Source: Lobosporangium transversale
Lineage: Eukaryota; Mortierellomycota; Mortierellomycetes; Mortierellales; Mortierellaceae
DNA: 64,000 nt
Reading direction: 5' to 3'
NCBI RefSeq assembly: GCF_002105155.1
Contig: NW_019029001.1
Span: forward strand, 62,001 to 126,000
In this document: in pieces, positions 21,085-33,087 of the stretch
Position numbering within the stretch: the stretch's first letter is position 1
Layout of the letters: every line of letters begins with the position of its first letter
The notes under the pieces: generated by a model
Databases searched by the model: none
Seen by the model: the letters and a program-made list of their open reading frames with translations, nothing else
What the model was told of the DNA's origin: nothing
Position numbers and translations under genes: made by a program

Positions 21085-22533
21085 CGTGTCTGACTCTGGC
21101 TTATGCTCTTTGTGGCGATGAATGTGATTGTACGGTAACAACGACAGGAAGAAGAATGAGCAAAGTAGACCAAGAAGAAAGGAAGGGGAACAAGGATCAA
21201 CCAAATGTGTGTTGTGGAGTAAAAAAAAACAAAAGCGCAGACATTGACCAACCCAGAGTTGTCTGTACGTGAAAATAAGCTCGATAGACCGCAGAGCACG
21301 CTTATGCCTAATTTGGAGGGTCGTATTCAACATCGATATTGAACTGTCATTTCCTTGCGGTGTGTATTATAGTTTAGTGTTATGCCTAAATCCACAACAT
21401 TTTAAGACCCTTTCTCCCTTCTTACTAAACACTCACGCTTCTCATTCTTCACATTCCTAACGTTTTTTTATTTATGTTTATAGAGGAATCGACAGAGGAA
21501 GAGATGCGGGAAAGGAAGTCCGATCAGAAACAGGTCCTCATGGAGCATGAAGTGTGAGGTAAAATGGATGGTGCTGTTGACCTGGAATAAGATGAAGATG
21601 ACCTAGCGCTCGCACTCACTCTTTCCTTTCTGTCAGCACAAGAGACTTTTGCCAGACTCGAAGGGGCGCCCTCAGAAATAGCCCTCAGAAATAGAAAGCT
21701 AGTCCGCAAACAAGAAGGCTCTAATCGACAGGTAAGGAAGTTAGAGGACATGCATGCTCAACCGAATGTAACGCCTTAAATAAAGGCCTTTGATACAGAA
21801 TGAAACTTTGTTCCATACAAGTATATCCAACCACTAAAAAGGAAAGAAGCTGATGAACGAAGAGAGAGGATTCGTTTTACGGTACCTGGAGCAATCCAAA
21901 TTGGAGAAGGAATCTAGAGAAGTTGTTTCGACAGCCAACCTTATTTAAAGGGTAACTGTATATCTTGGTCTCTCTTCATGGGCAGTGAAGGAGGTATCGA
22001 CCGGCAAAGGTTTACGGGATATGCGAGGTATGCATAACCGATACAACTCTTGTCACAATCAATTAATTCACTATATTTCGAATCAAGAGACAATTCGCAA
22101 GATTAAGCGCAGCGTTGGATTTTAGTACAAGGATACTAGGAATGCAAAAAACTTTACTAATAAATCCGACACTTGGAATTAAGATATGAAATTCAGGTCA
22201 GTTCAGGGTATAGTTTTTGTATGACGATGAGTTTTATTGCAACTAGTTCCAAGTTGACAAGGAGGTTTACATCCAGAGCTGGAAATGTGCTATAATTTCA
22301 TGTACAAAACGCTCACCCGTGTATCCATAAGCATCCTAAAAAGTAGTTTTAATCCTGGCTTTCCTTAGATCCCGGTGAGCCCGATCCGTGACTTGATTAC
22401 AACATAAAGTCGGGAGTTTGCTCCTTAAGCTGTCCGTGTCCTAGTTGCAGATGCACTGTGCTATAAGATAAACAGTCAGCAGCAAAACCTTGTGCTTGTC
22501 CGCAATCTCAGCTTTTTTTGTATCCGTTTTTCG

Positions 22534-22564
<31 letters not shown>

Positions 22565-22690
22565 CAACATTACTGATATTAAAGATTGATATCAACTACA
22601 CACACGCTCTCATTTGCTATTTCTTCTTTAACAAATATAAGTGTATACCATTCAGCAACTGACAGCAACATAACAAAAATCTTTAAATCA
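21085..22690. other. Spacer between PARN and the DnaJ pseudogene
   Basis: Contains the PARN promoter side, then scattered short frames around 21500-21780 that read like eroded coding sequence but match nothing I know. A poly(A) run lies at about 22532-22563. No intact gene is supported. Confidence 0.5.
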
Positions 22691-23373
22691 GGACTCTGAT
22701 GCAAATGCCAAAAAACGGTTTTATAACATCTCTGAAGCATACGAAGCACTGAGTGGCAAAGAGAAGTAGGACACTTGTGGTCAATATGGGGAAGAGAGCC
22801 TTGGAGGGGGGGGAGTAGGCCTTGGAAGGCAGATAAATCCCTTGGTGAGTTCGTTAGTGAATTTCCTTGGGGTGGTGGCCACGCTCTCACTTTTACAGCC
22901 AGTGGATATGAAAGCGAGTCTTCCGCCATCTTTTCGGGTCTTTTGATGCTTTCGGTGCAGGTATAGGTAATAGCGACGATATGGACGGTTTTACCGGTGC
23001 TAATAATCCTAGGATAAGGAGAGGTATTGATGGTGGTTATGCTGGGTACACCTATTTATCGATGTGAAGCCAAGGTGGGAACTTGACATCAAGGTTCGTT
23101 TCTCTTGCGAAGGAGATGGAGGGGAAGCAACATCTAATCTACAAGCAATTGGATGATAATTTGGTCATGAAGTTGGGGCTCACTCTGTTAGAAGATCTGT
23201 TTGGGTCCTCGAAACTAGCACCTGGTGACATTACTGTAGTACAGTCTGGACAAGGAGGGTGCTTCCTTGATGAAGAGATACCCATCTCCAAGAAACCAGG
23301 TCAGAAATGTAATCTGATTGTCAAATTCACAATAATTCCCCGTTCAGTTCAAAAGGCCTCAAGAGAATACTGA
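22691..23373 (+). pseudogene. DnaJ/Hsp40 (Sis1/DNAJB type) pseudogene
   Basis: Decayed copy of a class B J-protein. NAKKRFYNISEAYEALSGKEK is the end of a J domain, immediately followed by an in-frame TAG. Then come QYGEESLGGGG (G/F region start), GGGHALTFTASGYESESSAIFSG (family FxFSxxDPxxIFxxFF segment) in another frame, and later a C-terminal piece LIYKQLDDNLVMKLGLTLLEDLFGS ... DEEIPISKKPGQKCNLIVKFTIIP. The HPD motif and the start of the J domain are missing. ATCAG just before the match looks like an old splice acceptor, so the copy probably came from a DNA duplication rather than reverse transcription. At least one stop and several frame shifts make it non-functional. Confidence 0.75.
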
Positions 23374-23600
23374 AAGCTTTTAATAATAATGTAACCCTTT
23401 GAGTGGCAATTAGGTCAGTATAGTTTATATATACATCCATATACGCTCTCCACCATTGTCGGCATATTTTATTTGTAACGAATTATGATAAATGGCTACA
23501 GAAAGCTCTTTTCCTGCCATTCATGGGTGAAAAGCCGACAAAGGTGTACAGAGAAGTAATAATAGTTACAATATGTAGTAGAAATAATAGTAGTAATAGT

Positions 23601-25574
23601 CTATCTCTTGACAGGGAGTGTGCAGCAGTTTCCAACATTGCATGTTTGCTCACCATTGACACAGAGTAACGCACAGTTGGATTTATCCATAATGTCTTGC
23701 TCTTCTTGAGTCAGAATGAAGTCACCGGTATTGTTGGAAACATCCACAGTAGAAGATGGAGGACTAGCATTGGCCGAGTTTACATCTTGAGCAGGGACAG
23801 AGCCTTTCAGTCTTCCAGGAAGGAAATCATCGCTCTGCGCACCAATTGAATCCGTACGAGTACTATAATTAGTCTGTAACAGACCATCGGCGTCATCTCC
23901 TGACGCAATCCTTCTAAGCTTGAGCCCACTCTTCCTCTTTGCATTGGCAACCATCTGAGAGAGATGTGGGTGCATGCCTGGAAACTCGGGTTGAATAGTA
24001 GTTGAATGGACTCCAGCGCGGTGCATAATCGTCTTGACGGCTCTAGAAACTCGTTCAAAAGCCTCCTGGTTGGTGACCAACACATGCAGGGATGCCACCA
24101 TCTTGATGTTGGTAAGCTGCCAGATATGTAGGTCATGGATTGATATCACATCTGGGATCGCCTTGATTTCTTTTCGGATTTCCTCGATTTCAACACCGAC
24201 TGGAACCCCTTGCATGAGGATAAAGGATGCAGATCGAACCAAGGGAAGAGCAGTATGTACAATAATGGCAACAATCAACAAACTAAAAGTAAAAAGGTAA
24301 GTTACATATCCTATTATGTTCTTCGAAATATTCAGGTCGAGTAGCAGGTATTTATCATGGTGCTTTACCTGATAATTGGATCCATATAGAACCTCCATGA
24401 AAGGTTGGTCTTCCACACGAACATGGCACTAAATATGACACCAACAGAACCTAACGCGTCACCCAAGACGTGTAGGAATATGCCCTGCATGTTAAGGTCT
24501 TGACCTGGTGACTTGCTCTTCTTGCTCTCACTCTGATGAGCCGCGCCATCATGTTTATGGTTGTCTTGGCGGTCTTCTTCATCCATACTGATCACGACAA
24601 TACTAGAAGGATCCTCCTGGATTTCCTTCCCCTTGTCATGACGTTCTTCATCATCAAGCTGCTTCTGAACATCAAGAGCAGCTCGCTGCAGATTCTGGAG
24701 ATTGGCTTCTTTCAGAGGAGAAATCCTCTCCAGGGAGGATTCATAATGGAAATTATGCGGTCGCTTTTCGGATGTATTTTCGGGACACGCGACTTTTTGG
24801 TTGTTTAATGTCTCTCCAGAATTGGGTTTTTCCTCGCCAGAGTCCATTTTGGCCTTTTTCTCGTCATGGACAGCCTTGCTATGACTATGACCATGACTAT
24901 GACCATGACCATGACCATGACCAGAATGCTCATGGAAGAGAAACAATCCAAGGAGATTGCAGGCGAGGCCAATTCCGCCAACAATTAATACAAGTTGAGG
25001 GTTTTCGATGTCTAAAAGAAAGAAAATGGAAGAAGAGAAATGTATTTAATGGGAATGTTTGAAATGGACGTTTAATATATGTTTCTGCTAATGGAAGTGA
25101 AAAAAAATCATTTTCTTTTACCTTCGGGTTTGAAAAATCGCTCTATGGCATCTAAAAAGATTGAAAAACAAAGAGCCAGCAAGAAGACACCATTGTACAG
25201 TGCACCAAGTAGTTCTGCTCTTTGCCATCCGTAGGATAGGGTTGACTGCCATTTAGTCTTTGCAGCCAGCTATGGTATGTCATCATGAATAGCAATTTTG
25301 TTAAAGAAAAACTTTTTTCTGTTAAAAGGATTTTCTAAACACTGTGGAAGCCCGGTGTACATAAAAAGAGCAATACGAGAGAAAAACGACAGCAACATAC
25401 TCGGATGGCGTAAAGAGCAATGATTTGAGAAAGGACATCAGACAACATATGGAAAGCGTCAGCGATCAGGGCCAATGAGCCCGTCTTGTAGCCGACAATA
25501 ATTTCGGTCAAGAACACAACAATATTGAGCCCTAAAAGCACGACAATGCGCTGGGATCGAGATAATAGGGTCAT
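23601..25574 (-). CDS. Zinc transporter of the cation diffusion facilitator family (ZRC1/COT1-like)
   Basis: CDF transporters move Zn2+ (and Co2+) out of the cytosol, in fungi mostly into the vacuole, in exchange for protons. Four exons (25574-25401, 25269-25122, 25011-24369, 24282-23601) encode 548 residues. The zinc-site signatures are intact: HMLSD in TM2 (DAFHMLSDV) and HVLGD in TM5 (HVLGDALGSVGV). A His-rich loop of alternating Gly-His (about residues 133-155) sits between TM4 and TM5 and is followed by a long charged insert. The cytosolic ferredoxin-like domain contains IHDLHIWQLT. The tail is unusual, with a cluster of cysteines in the last 25 residues (CALLC, C, CNVGNCC). TM1 starts NIVVFLTEIIVGYKTGSLAL, so the ATG at 25572-25574 is well supported. 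Confidence 0.88.
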
Positions 25575-25653
25575 TGGAGGTAAAAGCAAAGGTGCAATAA
25601 CAGTACAGAATAGATGTTGCAGGTGCGACAAAAAGAGAATGAGACAAAGGTGG

Positions 25654-25682
25654 ACACAATGCAATGCAATGCAATGCAATGT
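25654..25682. repeat. GCAAT pentanucleotide repeat upstream of the zinc transporter
   Basis: Five or so tandem AATGC/GCAAT units lie about 80 bp upstream of the transporter start codon, in its likely 5' leader. Confidence 0.75.
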
Positions 25683-27468
25683 CAATGAAGAAAAAAAAAT
25701 GATGTGCTGAAAGAACAGAGCAGTCAACAGATAGGAATAGGCGCAGAATGGTTGGGTAATAAGGTGATGAGAGAGAGAAGAAGAGGAAATGAGGAGCAGA
25801 TGAGTTCCTCTCACCCCTCCTCTTCCTCCCTGAGCTGCTTTATAGAGACCAGGAAGGGGCATAGCAGTATATAATGGAGGAGATCCTTTGCATACATCGT
25901 TTCCTTTTTCTGTCCATAACCTGTCAAAAAAGAAACTTTATGCAATTTTTTTACTTCTAGGATGACATTTCTGCTTGTAACACAAAGAAAGCTGTCAAGT
26001 GGTTGAAAAAGAGAGAGAAAAAAAATAGCGCATCATTTTGACAGACTTGACAGTTAAACCTTAAATAAAATCGCTCAAACAAAGACATTTTTTTTTTTTG
26101 ACAGGCTTGTCAGCCCAACAATTGGCCCACTTTTAAACTGTCTCTCTATCCTCTCGCACCACATGGCCATACCAATGACATGACAGCATTCAGTAAATAC
26201 CCATAGATGACTCTTTGTTGCCACTTGAGAAGCGAAGGAAGCATTGATCGGATTTAGAAAACGGAAAATGACAAATATCTGTGCCATTAGACACATTGTA
26301 GGATAATAGGCAGGTCTCCGGCCTTTGCAGCTTTCTCGGGCCATTCGGTAAACGAGCGAGACGCCTTTAGAATAATTCGAGGTTACGCCGGTGGGGAACC
26401 GAAAATGAGCTAAGCTACTAAACTATGAAGAAGTAGGCTGGTCCAGGTCTAAATAAATAGTCCATTGATTACTTTGGGGTTTATTCCATTTCCTTAGCTA
26501 TGTACGAAAGATATATTGTCGATTCAAGAGACATAGGGCAGCTCCCTACCAGCCCTCATATACGTACAAAAAAGCTATGATAGCCGATCTCCTAGAAGGG
26601 ACAATGCAAGGAGCCTTGGTGAAAATAGATGCAGTGCCCTCAGTAAAAAATATCCCTTTTCTTGAATGGATCGTCAAGAGAAGATACTTTGATGGGTGTG
26701 TAGAACCTTTCACCCCCATAGACTATCGGCGCAAAAGAGGGAGTTCTCTTATACTGCCTCGCTAGTAGGTGAGCACACCATGCATAGCCATGTCCTTCTC
26801 CGTGTGCACACTTCTTATCCTTTTGATCATATTATTTGAGCTTAAACTGCCAAAAACATGTTTTAAAGGGCTGAGATCCGCTTATTATTAAGGGTCGAAG
26901 CCTAATGCCGACTCTGCCTGGTACCTTGACCAGCTTACATCTACTTCAAAGTGTGTTGATAGGAAAGTACTAGTAAATATACGGCCGCTCATCGGACATG
27001 CAGACCCACGACCCAATCCAACTTCTTGGAGTTATTAGTTTAGAGAGGGAGCATAGATGACTACCGGATATAGGTTGGTCATGGTAGCATAGCGTCATGG
27101 CTGCATTCTCCTTGACCAGTATCTTAGGCAGTCGCGATTTATCCTACGTCCAAAAATCTCGTGCTTAAACAGGAAGCCTTTGTCTTGGAGAAATCCAGGA
27201 ACCAGAGGCCCCTGAGACAAACACAGCAACACGAAGAAATTGGTGTGGCATCAATTTACGCAAGAACAGGCACGTAACCCTTGAGTCATCCGACATGAGC
27301 AACCAAAGAAAGTAAGTACAAGCGCTTTGTCACATGACATGGTTGGATCAATTCTTTGGAGTGGCTGGTTCTGATTGGCACGCGTTATAACTTATGGGAG
27401 AGTGAGGAAAGCACATCTCATCACCATTTCTTCTTCTCATCCGTCATTCCTCTTCGAACACATTAACT
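25683..27468. other. Divergent spacer between the zinc transporter and SEC61, no gene recognised
   Basis: Short open frames (for example 26577-26765 plus and 26075-26344 minus) show no motif. An inverted CCAAT box (ATTGG, about 27374) lies some 95 bp before the SEC61 start and could belong to its promoter. Confidence 0.5.
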
Positions 27469-29608
27469 ATGGCTGGGTGTAAGTTATAATATACTTGCTT
27501 TCTGCACAAGATATTTCAGTATCGTATGTCTAGTACAGCCATTTATTCCTACAATCATATTGGAGGACAAAGGAAATGCTGATCGGATCAACTTCAACCT
27601 CAACCTGGAACCGATTTTTACGCGGAGGATACTGTCTTCAATAAAGCATTAAGTGTCCTGGCTTACTAAAGATGATGTACCAAGAATGCTGGATAAGCGC
27701 TCCGTAACGGAATGAACTGCAGAGATGCTATCAACGGGAACACGTCTCGGTATCCAGTCTTTGTTATTGTAAAACGTTACTCTAATCCATATGCGTCCTA
27801 CCCAATATATATGGGATTGAATTCGATAGTTCGCTTTCTACACTTGATTAGGCCATTTATGGCTGTACTGCCAGAGATCGCTGCTCCAGAGCGCAAGGTA
27901 CTGAGGTGCTACAAAAAAACATGGTGACTTTCAGTAACCCTTCTATTTGTGAAATAAATGTTGATGAGGCCAGGGAGCCCTTGTATATTAATAGATGTGG
28001 AGTAAGGAGAAAAGTGAAGAACATAACAATATATTGACTCCCACGCTCCTATTTTACCATCTATCTTATTATCAAATCCGCATTGTGTATTATCCGTCTT
28101 ATTCATCTCGCTCATATTCATCGTCTCCCCTGGGAATTTTGGAATATTTAGGTCCCATTTAGACAGAAGGTTCTTTGGACAGCTGTTACTCTCTTCATCT
28201 TCTTGGTATGCTCCCAAGTTCCTTTATATGGCATTATGTCATCAGATTCATCAGATCCTCTGTACTGGATGCGTGCTATTCTCGCATCCAATCGTGGAAC
28301 TCTGATGGAACTTGGCATCACTCCTATTGTCACATCAGGCATGTTCATGCAGTTGCTGGCCGGCGCTAACTTGATTGAAGTCGACTACAGTCTCAAGGAG
28401 GATCGCTCTCTCTTCAATGGCGCTCAGAAATGTATGTCTTAGAATCCTTATTGTATAGCTGCTCTGCTGTTTTGAGTGTAGTCTTTTGTGAAGATGTTGC
28501 CTAATTAATATTGTTTTGTTTGTTTGTTTATTTTTCAGTGTTTGCAATGTTGATTGCTTTTGGCCAGGCCACTGTCTCGGTGATGAATGGATTGTACGGA
28601 CCTCCTTCGGAGTTGGGAGCCGGTATCTGCCTGCTTTTGATCCTCCAACTTGTTGTTGCTGGAGTGATTGTTGTTCTTCTGGATGAGCTCTTGCAAAAGG
28701 GCTATGGTTTGGGCTCAGGTATCTCGCTTTTCATCGCCACCAATGTTTGCGAGACCATTCTCTGGAAGGCTCTTAGTCCTACCACTTATAATGTCGGTAA
28801 TGGTCCAGAGTTTGAGGGTGCTTTGATTGCTCTTTTCCATTTGCTGTTCATTCGCTCTAACAAGTCCCGTGCTCTCAAGGAAGCTTTCTACCGCGATAAC
28901 TTACCCAATGTTATGAACCTATTGGCTACCCTACTCATCTTTGGAATTGTCATATACCTTCAAGGCTTCCGTGTCGAGATCCCTGTCAAGTCCTCCCGCT
29001 TCCGTGGACAGCGTGGAACCTACCCCATCAAATTGTTCTACACATCTAACATGCCCATTATGTTGCAGTCAGCCTTGACCTCCAACATGTTTATGATTTC
29101 TCAAATGGTTTACAATCGCTTCCCCGAAAACATCCTTGTCCGCATTTTCGGCACATGGTCTCCTTACCAAGGTACTAGCCAGATGATTGCCTCAGGAGGA
29201 CTCGCCTATTACATGTCTCCTCCTCACAGTATCACTGAAGCTCTTTTGGACCCTATCCATACGGTCGTTTATGTCACTTTCATGTTGACTGCCTGTGCCC
29301 TCTTGTCCAAGACCTGGATTGAGGTCTCTGGTTCATCTGCTCGTGATGTCGCCAAACAACTCAAGGACCAAGGTATGGTCATGGCTGGTCATCGTGATGC
29401 CTCAATGTACAAGGAGTTGAAGCGTGTCATTCCTACTGCTGCTGCCTTTGGAGGCGCCGTTTTGGGCGCTGTCTCTGTCTTTGCTGACTTGATTGGTGCC
29501 ATTGGATCTGGAACGGGTATTTTGCTTTGTACCACCATTATCTACCAGTATTGGGAAATGTTTGTTAAGGAGAGCATCGAGAATTCTGGTGATGCTCTTG
29601 CTTTTTAA
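27469..29608 (+). CDS. SEC61: Sec61 alpha, protein-conducting channel of the ER
   Basis: Pore subunit of the Sec61 translocon, with ten membrane spans, which moves nascent proteins across or into the ER membrane. Exons 27469-27478, 27830-27897, 28152-28431 and 28539-29608 give 475 residues, the usual size. The first exon encodes only MAG plus one base and is followed by a 351-bp intron; the join gives [26 protein letters not shown], the expected N-terminal helix. Highly conserved stretches include [43 protein letters not shown] and [17 protein letters not shown] long poly(T) run (about 29695-29722) follows the stop codon. Confidence 0.96.
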
Positions 29609-29690
29609 ACGATCAAAAGAAGTATGATGAAAATGATGGCGATTAATTAGACGCTTTAGTCGATTTTATACTGCTGTTTTTACCTTTGTC

Positions 29691-29723
<33 letters not shown>

Positions 29724-30200
29724 CTTTTTTTTCTTTTTTGTATATACTCACCTCCAAACCAATGTAAAATTTCATTACAAAACATTGAATGCACAAAAAA
29801 AAAGACAGTTTAGATGAACTATCGAGCACTTTGCTGTCTTGATGGTGACATTCTTGTCGAAAAATGCTAAAACAAAAGAAGGCACTGCAGAAGTAATGAC
29901 AGTATGGGGATTGGAGATCTTGTTATTCGGGAGTGTTAAACTAAATATATGAAGGGAGCTACAGGTGCAAGGGTGCACCAGAATAAGAGGGCTGTAATTG
30001 ATAAAGTAAATTCAGGGTTGAGCTTTGACGCGAAAAAAAAAAAAAAAAAAAAAAAACATTTGTTATATTTGTACACAAAAAAAGTATAACCATACACACA
30101 AACAGTGGTTTGATATTCAATTGAAATGACGGCCATTTGACCCCGGAACACTATATTTGACATAGTTTTATTGACACAGACACGCTTACAAAAAATATAA
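29609..30200. other. SEC61 3' flank and spacer
   Basis: Poly(T) at about 29695-29722 and poly(A) at about 30033-30056 are the only notable structures. No gene was recognised. Confidence 0.6.
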
Positions 30201-31099
30201 TCACCTCTTCTTGGTTGCATTCATTTCAAGCATCTCGTCGACGTGCTCAAAATGACTCCTATTTCTTTTGGTATTTAGTTTACGCCTTCCTCTAGTGGCA
30301 ACAGTTAAAGGGGATTGAATTGGCCCCATTAGTGTCAGCTTTGCTCGAATGGCTTCCAGGTACTCGAACTGCTCCGCGACAGGGATTTTGCTCACATTCT
30401 CAAATATCTTATTGATTGCTGCATGAAGGGGATCGTCTTTTGGGTCCTTGCTTTGTTCGATATCTGGTCGTAGATGCCAATGTTTATCTACATCCCCTAG
30501 CTGAAGAGGGGCATTGCGCTTCTTGATCTCATGGGCGCATGGCAATCCATATACCATTCGATTATATTTGCGGCATGGCTCTAGGGGCTCCTTTCTGTTA
30601 GCCCTGTCGTACTGCTCTTTGATTTTCTTAAGAGCAAAGTGGCTAACTTTACGCGGATGAAAAAAGGGCAATCATGAAGCTTCGAGCCTACATTCTGACG
30701 GATGACACCTTTACCATCAGCAGTGAGGTTGGTTCGGTACTTGCCACCATAAGCACATGCCAAATTCATGAACTTGACTGAGCTAGAGCGAATCTTGAGG
30801 GCAAATCTGTGTGCCAAGGCGATTTGCATGTAATAATCCTTTGCCTCAATCAAGGTCTCGAATTCTCTGTCTAACTTATCTTTTAATATATCTGACATGT
30901 CGATTTCGACAGCTTTCAAAGATTGACTGTCATTATCTTCTATAACACCTTCGGGGTCAGCAACAGACTCCTCATGATTAGAGTCAATAGTTGCAAGATC
31001 ATCTGGATCGGGGGGCGCAGTAGCACTCAGCAGATTGAAGCCGAGATCCGACACTGTTAGGTCATCGCTCAATATGCTGGTGGTGTCTAGGTCTGGCAT
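30201..31099 (-). pseudogene. MULE transposase remnant: FAR1-like N-terminus joined to SWIM-finger C-terminus
   Basis: Two overlapping frames carry the two ends of a Mutator-like transposase. 31099-30581 encodes an acidic N-terminus and a FAR1/WRKY-GCM1-like DNA-binding segment (MQIALAHRFALKIRSS...CAYGGKYR...GSKLHDCPFFIRVK). 30671-30201 encodes the C-terminus (VSHFALKKIKEQYDRA...CRKYNRMVYGLPCAHEIKKR...HWHL), with the CxH end of a SWIM zinc finger. The DDE catalytic core that should lie between is absent, and the two parts are in different reading frames; a 26-bp GT-AG stretch at the join is too short to be an intron. It is best read as an internally deleted, dead element, though the two ends remain surprisingly open. 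Confidence 0.65.
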
Positions 31100-31422
31100 A
31101 GCTACAATTAATATTATTGAGGTTGAAGAAGAAGGAATATGTGGGATACACGATGTATGCGATGTGAGCAAGGAAAAAAAAGTAAAGCGTAGGTAGGCTA
31201 ATTAATTTTATTCTTTTAAAGGCAATCTTCGTCAATTGAGGTGTCCGACCGCAGCCTCAAGCCACTACTACCCCTTAACATGTGTACAGTTATACTTTTT
31301 TTGTGTACATATATCAAAATTCAAAAAAAAAAGGTAATCAGGTTAAGGGTTGGATTTGAAACATTAATGATTAAATGAAGTCAGGAAACTGATCCCCATC
31401 ATCAACTTTTTGGAATCACATA

Positions 31423-33087
31423 ATGGCCACAGCATCAGTACCATTTGAACAGCGTTTTGTGAGGCGAGCTCGAGCATTCGATTCTCATCAAGGGATTCAC
31501 CACGGTGATCCACAGGAACAGCAACAGCAACAAAACATACAACAGTACGAACTGCTACAGGAACAAGCTTCAAACCAGCAGCACCAGGAGCAATCGCAAA
31601 ACTTGCCACAGGCTCAACAACAAACAAATCAGACACAGTCTCAGTCTGAATCCCTTCCCCCTCTTTCTTCAATTTCAGCTTCTTCAAGCTCTGTGGACCC
31701 ATCAGTATCAAGTACAAATTTAGCTCCAACTACTGACAATCATGGTCCCTCTGGGGGTTCCACTCGAGGTTATGGTCACAACTTTTCAAAGGAAGAGGAG
31801 ACATATCTTGCTGTACAACTTGCAGACCCAAAAAATGCAAGTGTCTTGAACGGTCCACCTGAGAGGCATACTGGGGACAAGCGAAAGCCTGAAATACGCG
31901 AAAAGATCCTTAAAGCATTCAATGAAGCGTTCTCTACGGCAGATAAACCAATGAGGGTGTTGGACTGGCAACTCAAGAATAAGATCATGAACATGAGGAG
32001 GCTATGGAATGAAGTACATCGTGTCGTTATCTCTGCTCATTCACCCTCTTCCGAATCATTTAAAGAAAAAATTATTCAGAAATGTCACTTTTACTATATC
32101 ATGGAAGATACCTGGTCCAAACCGATTCTAGGCGTGAATCGTAAAGGCACCAAAAATAACAAGACCAATGAGATACTCCAGCCACGAGCATCGTACTACC
32201 GTAGCAACGAAAATAATGCTCAGAACAACCAAACTAGCCCCCAGAACAACCAAACTAACTTCCAAAACAAAAAGACTAGTACTCAAAGCAATCAAATTGG
32301 CGCTAGAAATAATAGGGTCAGCAGCCAGAGCAGAGTTAGTAGCCAGAACACTAGGGCTGGGAATCGGGATAACGGAACTAGTAGTCAGAGCAATGAAAAT
32401 AACGTGCTGAATAACAGACCTAGCAGCCAGAGTAATGAAGCCAGCGTTCAGAGTAGTGGATTCAGCAGTCAGGATATTCAAAGTAATGCATATTGGGCCC
32501 AGAACAAGGAAGAAATGGCCCATGATAACGGAGCAAACGCCCAAGGTGATGAAGAAAGCGTCCAAGGTGATAAAGAAAGAGCCCCAGATAACGGAGCAAA
32601 GGCCCAGGATAGTAAAGAAAGAGCCCAAGATAATGAGACAAGAACCCAAGACAACGATACAAGAGCCCAGGACAATGGCACGAGACTCCAGGATAATGAT
32701 GGCGAAGCTTCTGAAGAGAGCCAGGAGAGTGATAGAGAGGCTTCTCGCCAGAATACTTCCCGAGGGCTCGCTCAACTGAATCGTGCCTCGAAGAGACGAA
32801 GGGAGGATTTCAATGAGGCATTTAGGGCTGCGAAACTAGAGCTGAAGCAGAAGAAGATCGAAGCGGATATTGAGAATCGTCGAGCGAAGACGGCTGCCAA
32901 GATTGAGCGAAAAAAAATAAAGGCTCAAGCAGATAGTGATGAAAAGAAAGCACGGACGAAAGCGATGCTGATGAGACTGGAAACTATTTTGAAGAGGACA
33001 GAAATTGATCGTCTGATGGCTTTAGCAGACCTGGAAAGTCATCAGCAACAGAAGGAGAAAGACGAGTTCTGTCCGGAATTAATATGA
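31423..33087 (+). CDS. Myb/SANT-like DNA-binding protein with Gln/Asn repeats and a C-terminal coiled coil
   Basis: Single-exon gene of 554 codons. The first 110 residues are Gln-rich. Residues about 115-215 look like a Myb/SANT-type trihelix domain: YGHNFSKEEETYLAVQLADP, then DWQLKNKIMNMRRLWNEVH. Residues about 240-440 are Asn/Gln-rich degenerate repeats of about seven residues (AQDNGTR, TQDNDTR and so on). The end is a long basic coiled coil (FRAAKLELKQKKIEADIENRR...). Similar layouts occur in DNA-binding partners of transposases. It is divergent from the MULE remnant with 323 bp between starts, so a transposon origin is possible. Exact function is unknown. Confidence 0.6.
   Translation: MATASVPFEQRFVRRARAFDSHQGIHHGDPQEQQQQQNIQQYELLQEQASNQQHQEQSQNLPQAQQQTNQTQSQSESLPPLSSISASSSSVDPSVSSTNLAPTTDNHGPSGGSTRGYGHNFSKEEETYLAVQLADPKNASVLNGPPERHTGDKRKPEIREKILKAFNEAFSTADKPMRVLDWQLKNKIMNMRRLWNEVHRVVISAHSPSSESFKEKIIQKCHFYYIMEDTWSKPILGVNRKGTKNNKTNEILQPRASYYRSNENNAQNNQTSPQNNQTNFQNKKTSTQSNQIGARNNRVSSQSRVSSQNTRAGNRDNGTSSQSNENNVLNNRPSSQSNEASVQSSGFSSQDIQSNAYWAQNKEEMAHDNGANAQGDEESVQGDKERAPDNGAKAQDSKERAQDNETRTQDNDTRAQDNGTRLQDNDGEASEESQESDREASRQNTSRGLAQLNRASKRRREDFNEAFRAAKLELKQKKIEADIENRRAKTAAKIERKKIKAQADSDEKKARTKAMLMRLETILKRTEIDRLMALADLESHQQQKEKDEFCPELI

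Noticed and set aside
26577-26765. 62-codon frame upstream of SEC61
   Set aside because: Too short and without family resemblance.
32128-32775. 215-codon open frame on the minus strand
   Set aside because: Antisense shadow of the Asn/Gln repeat region of the Myb/SANT-like gene; repetitive codons keep the opposite frame open.
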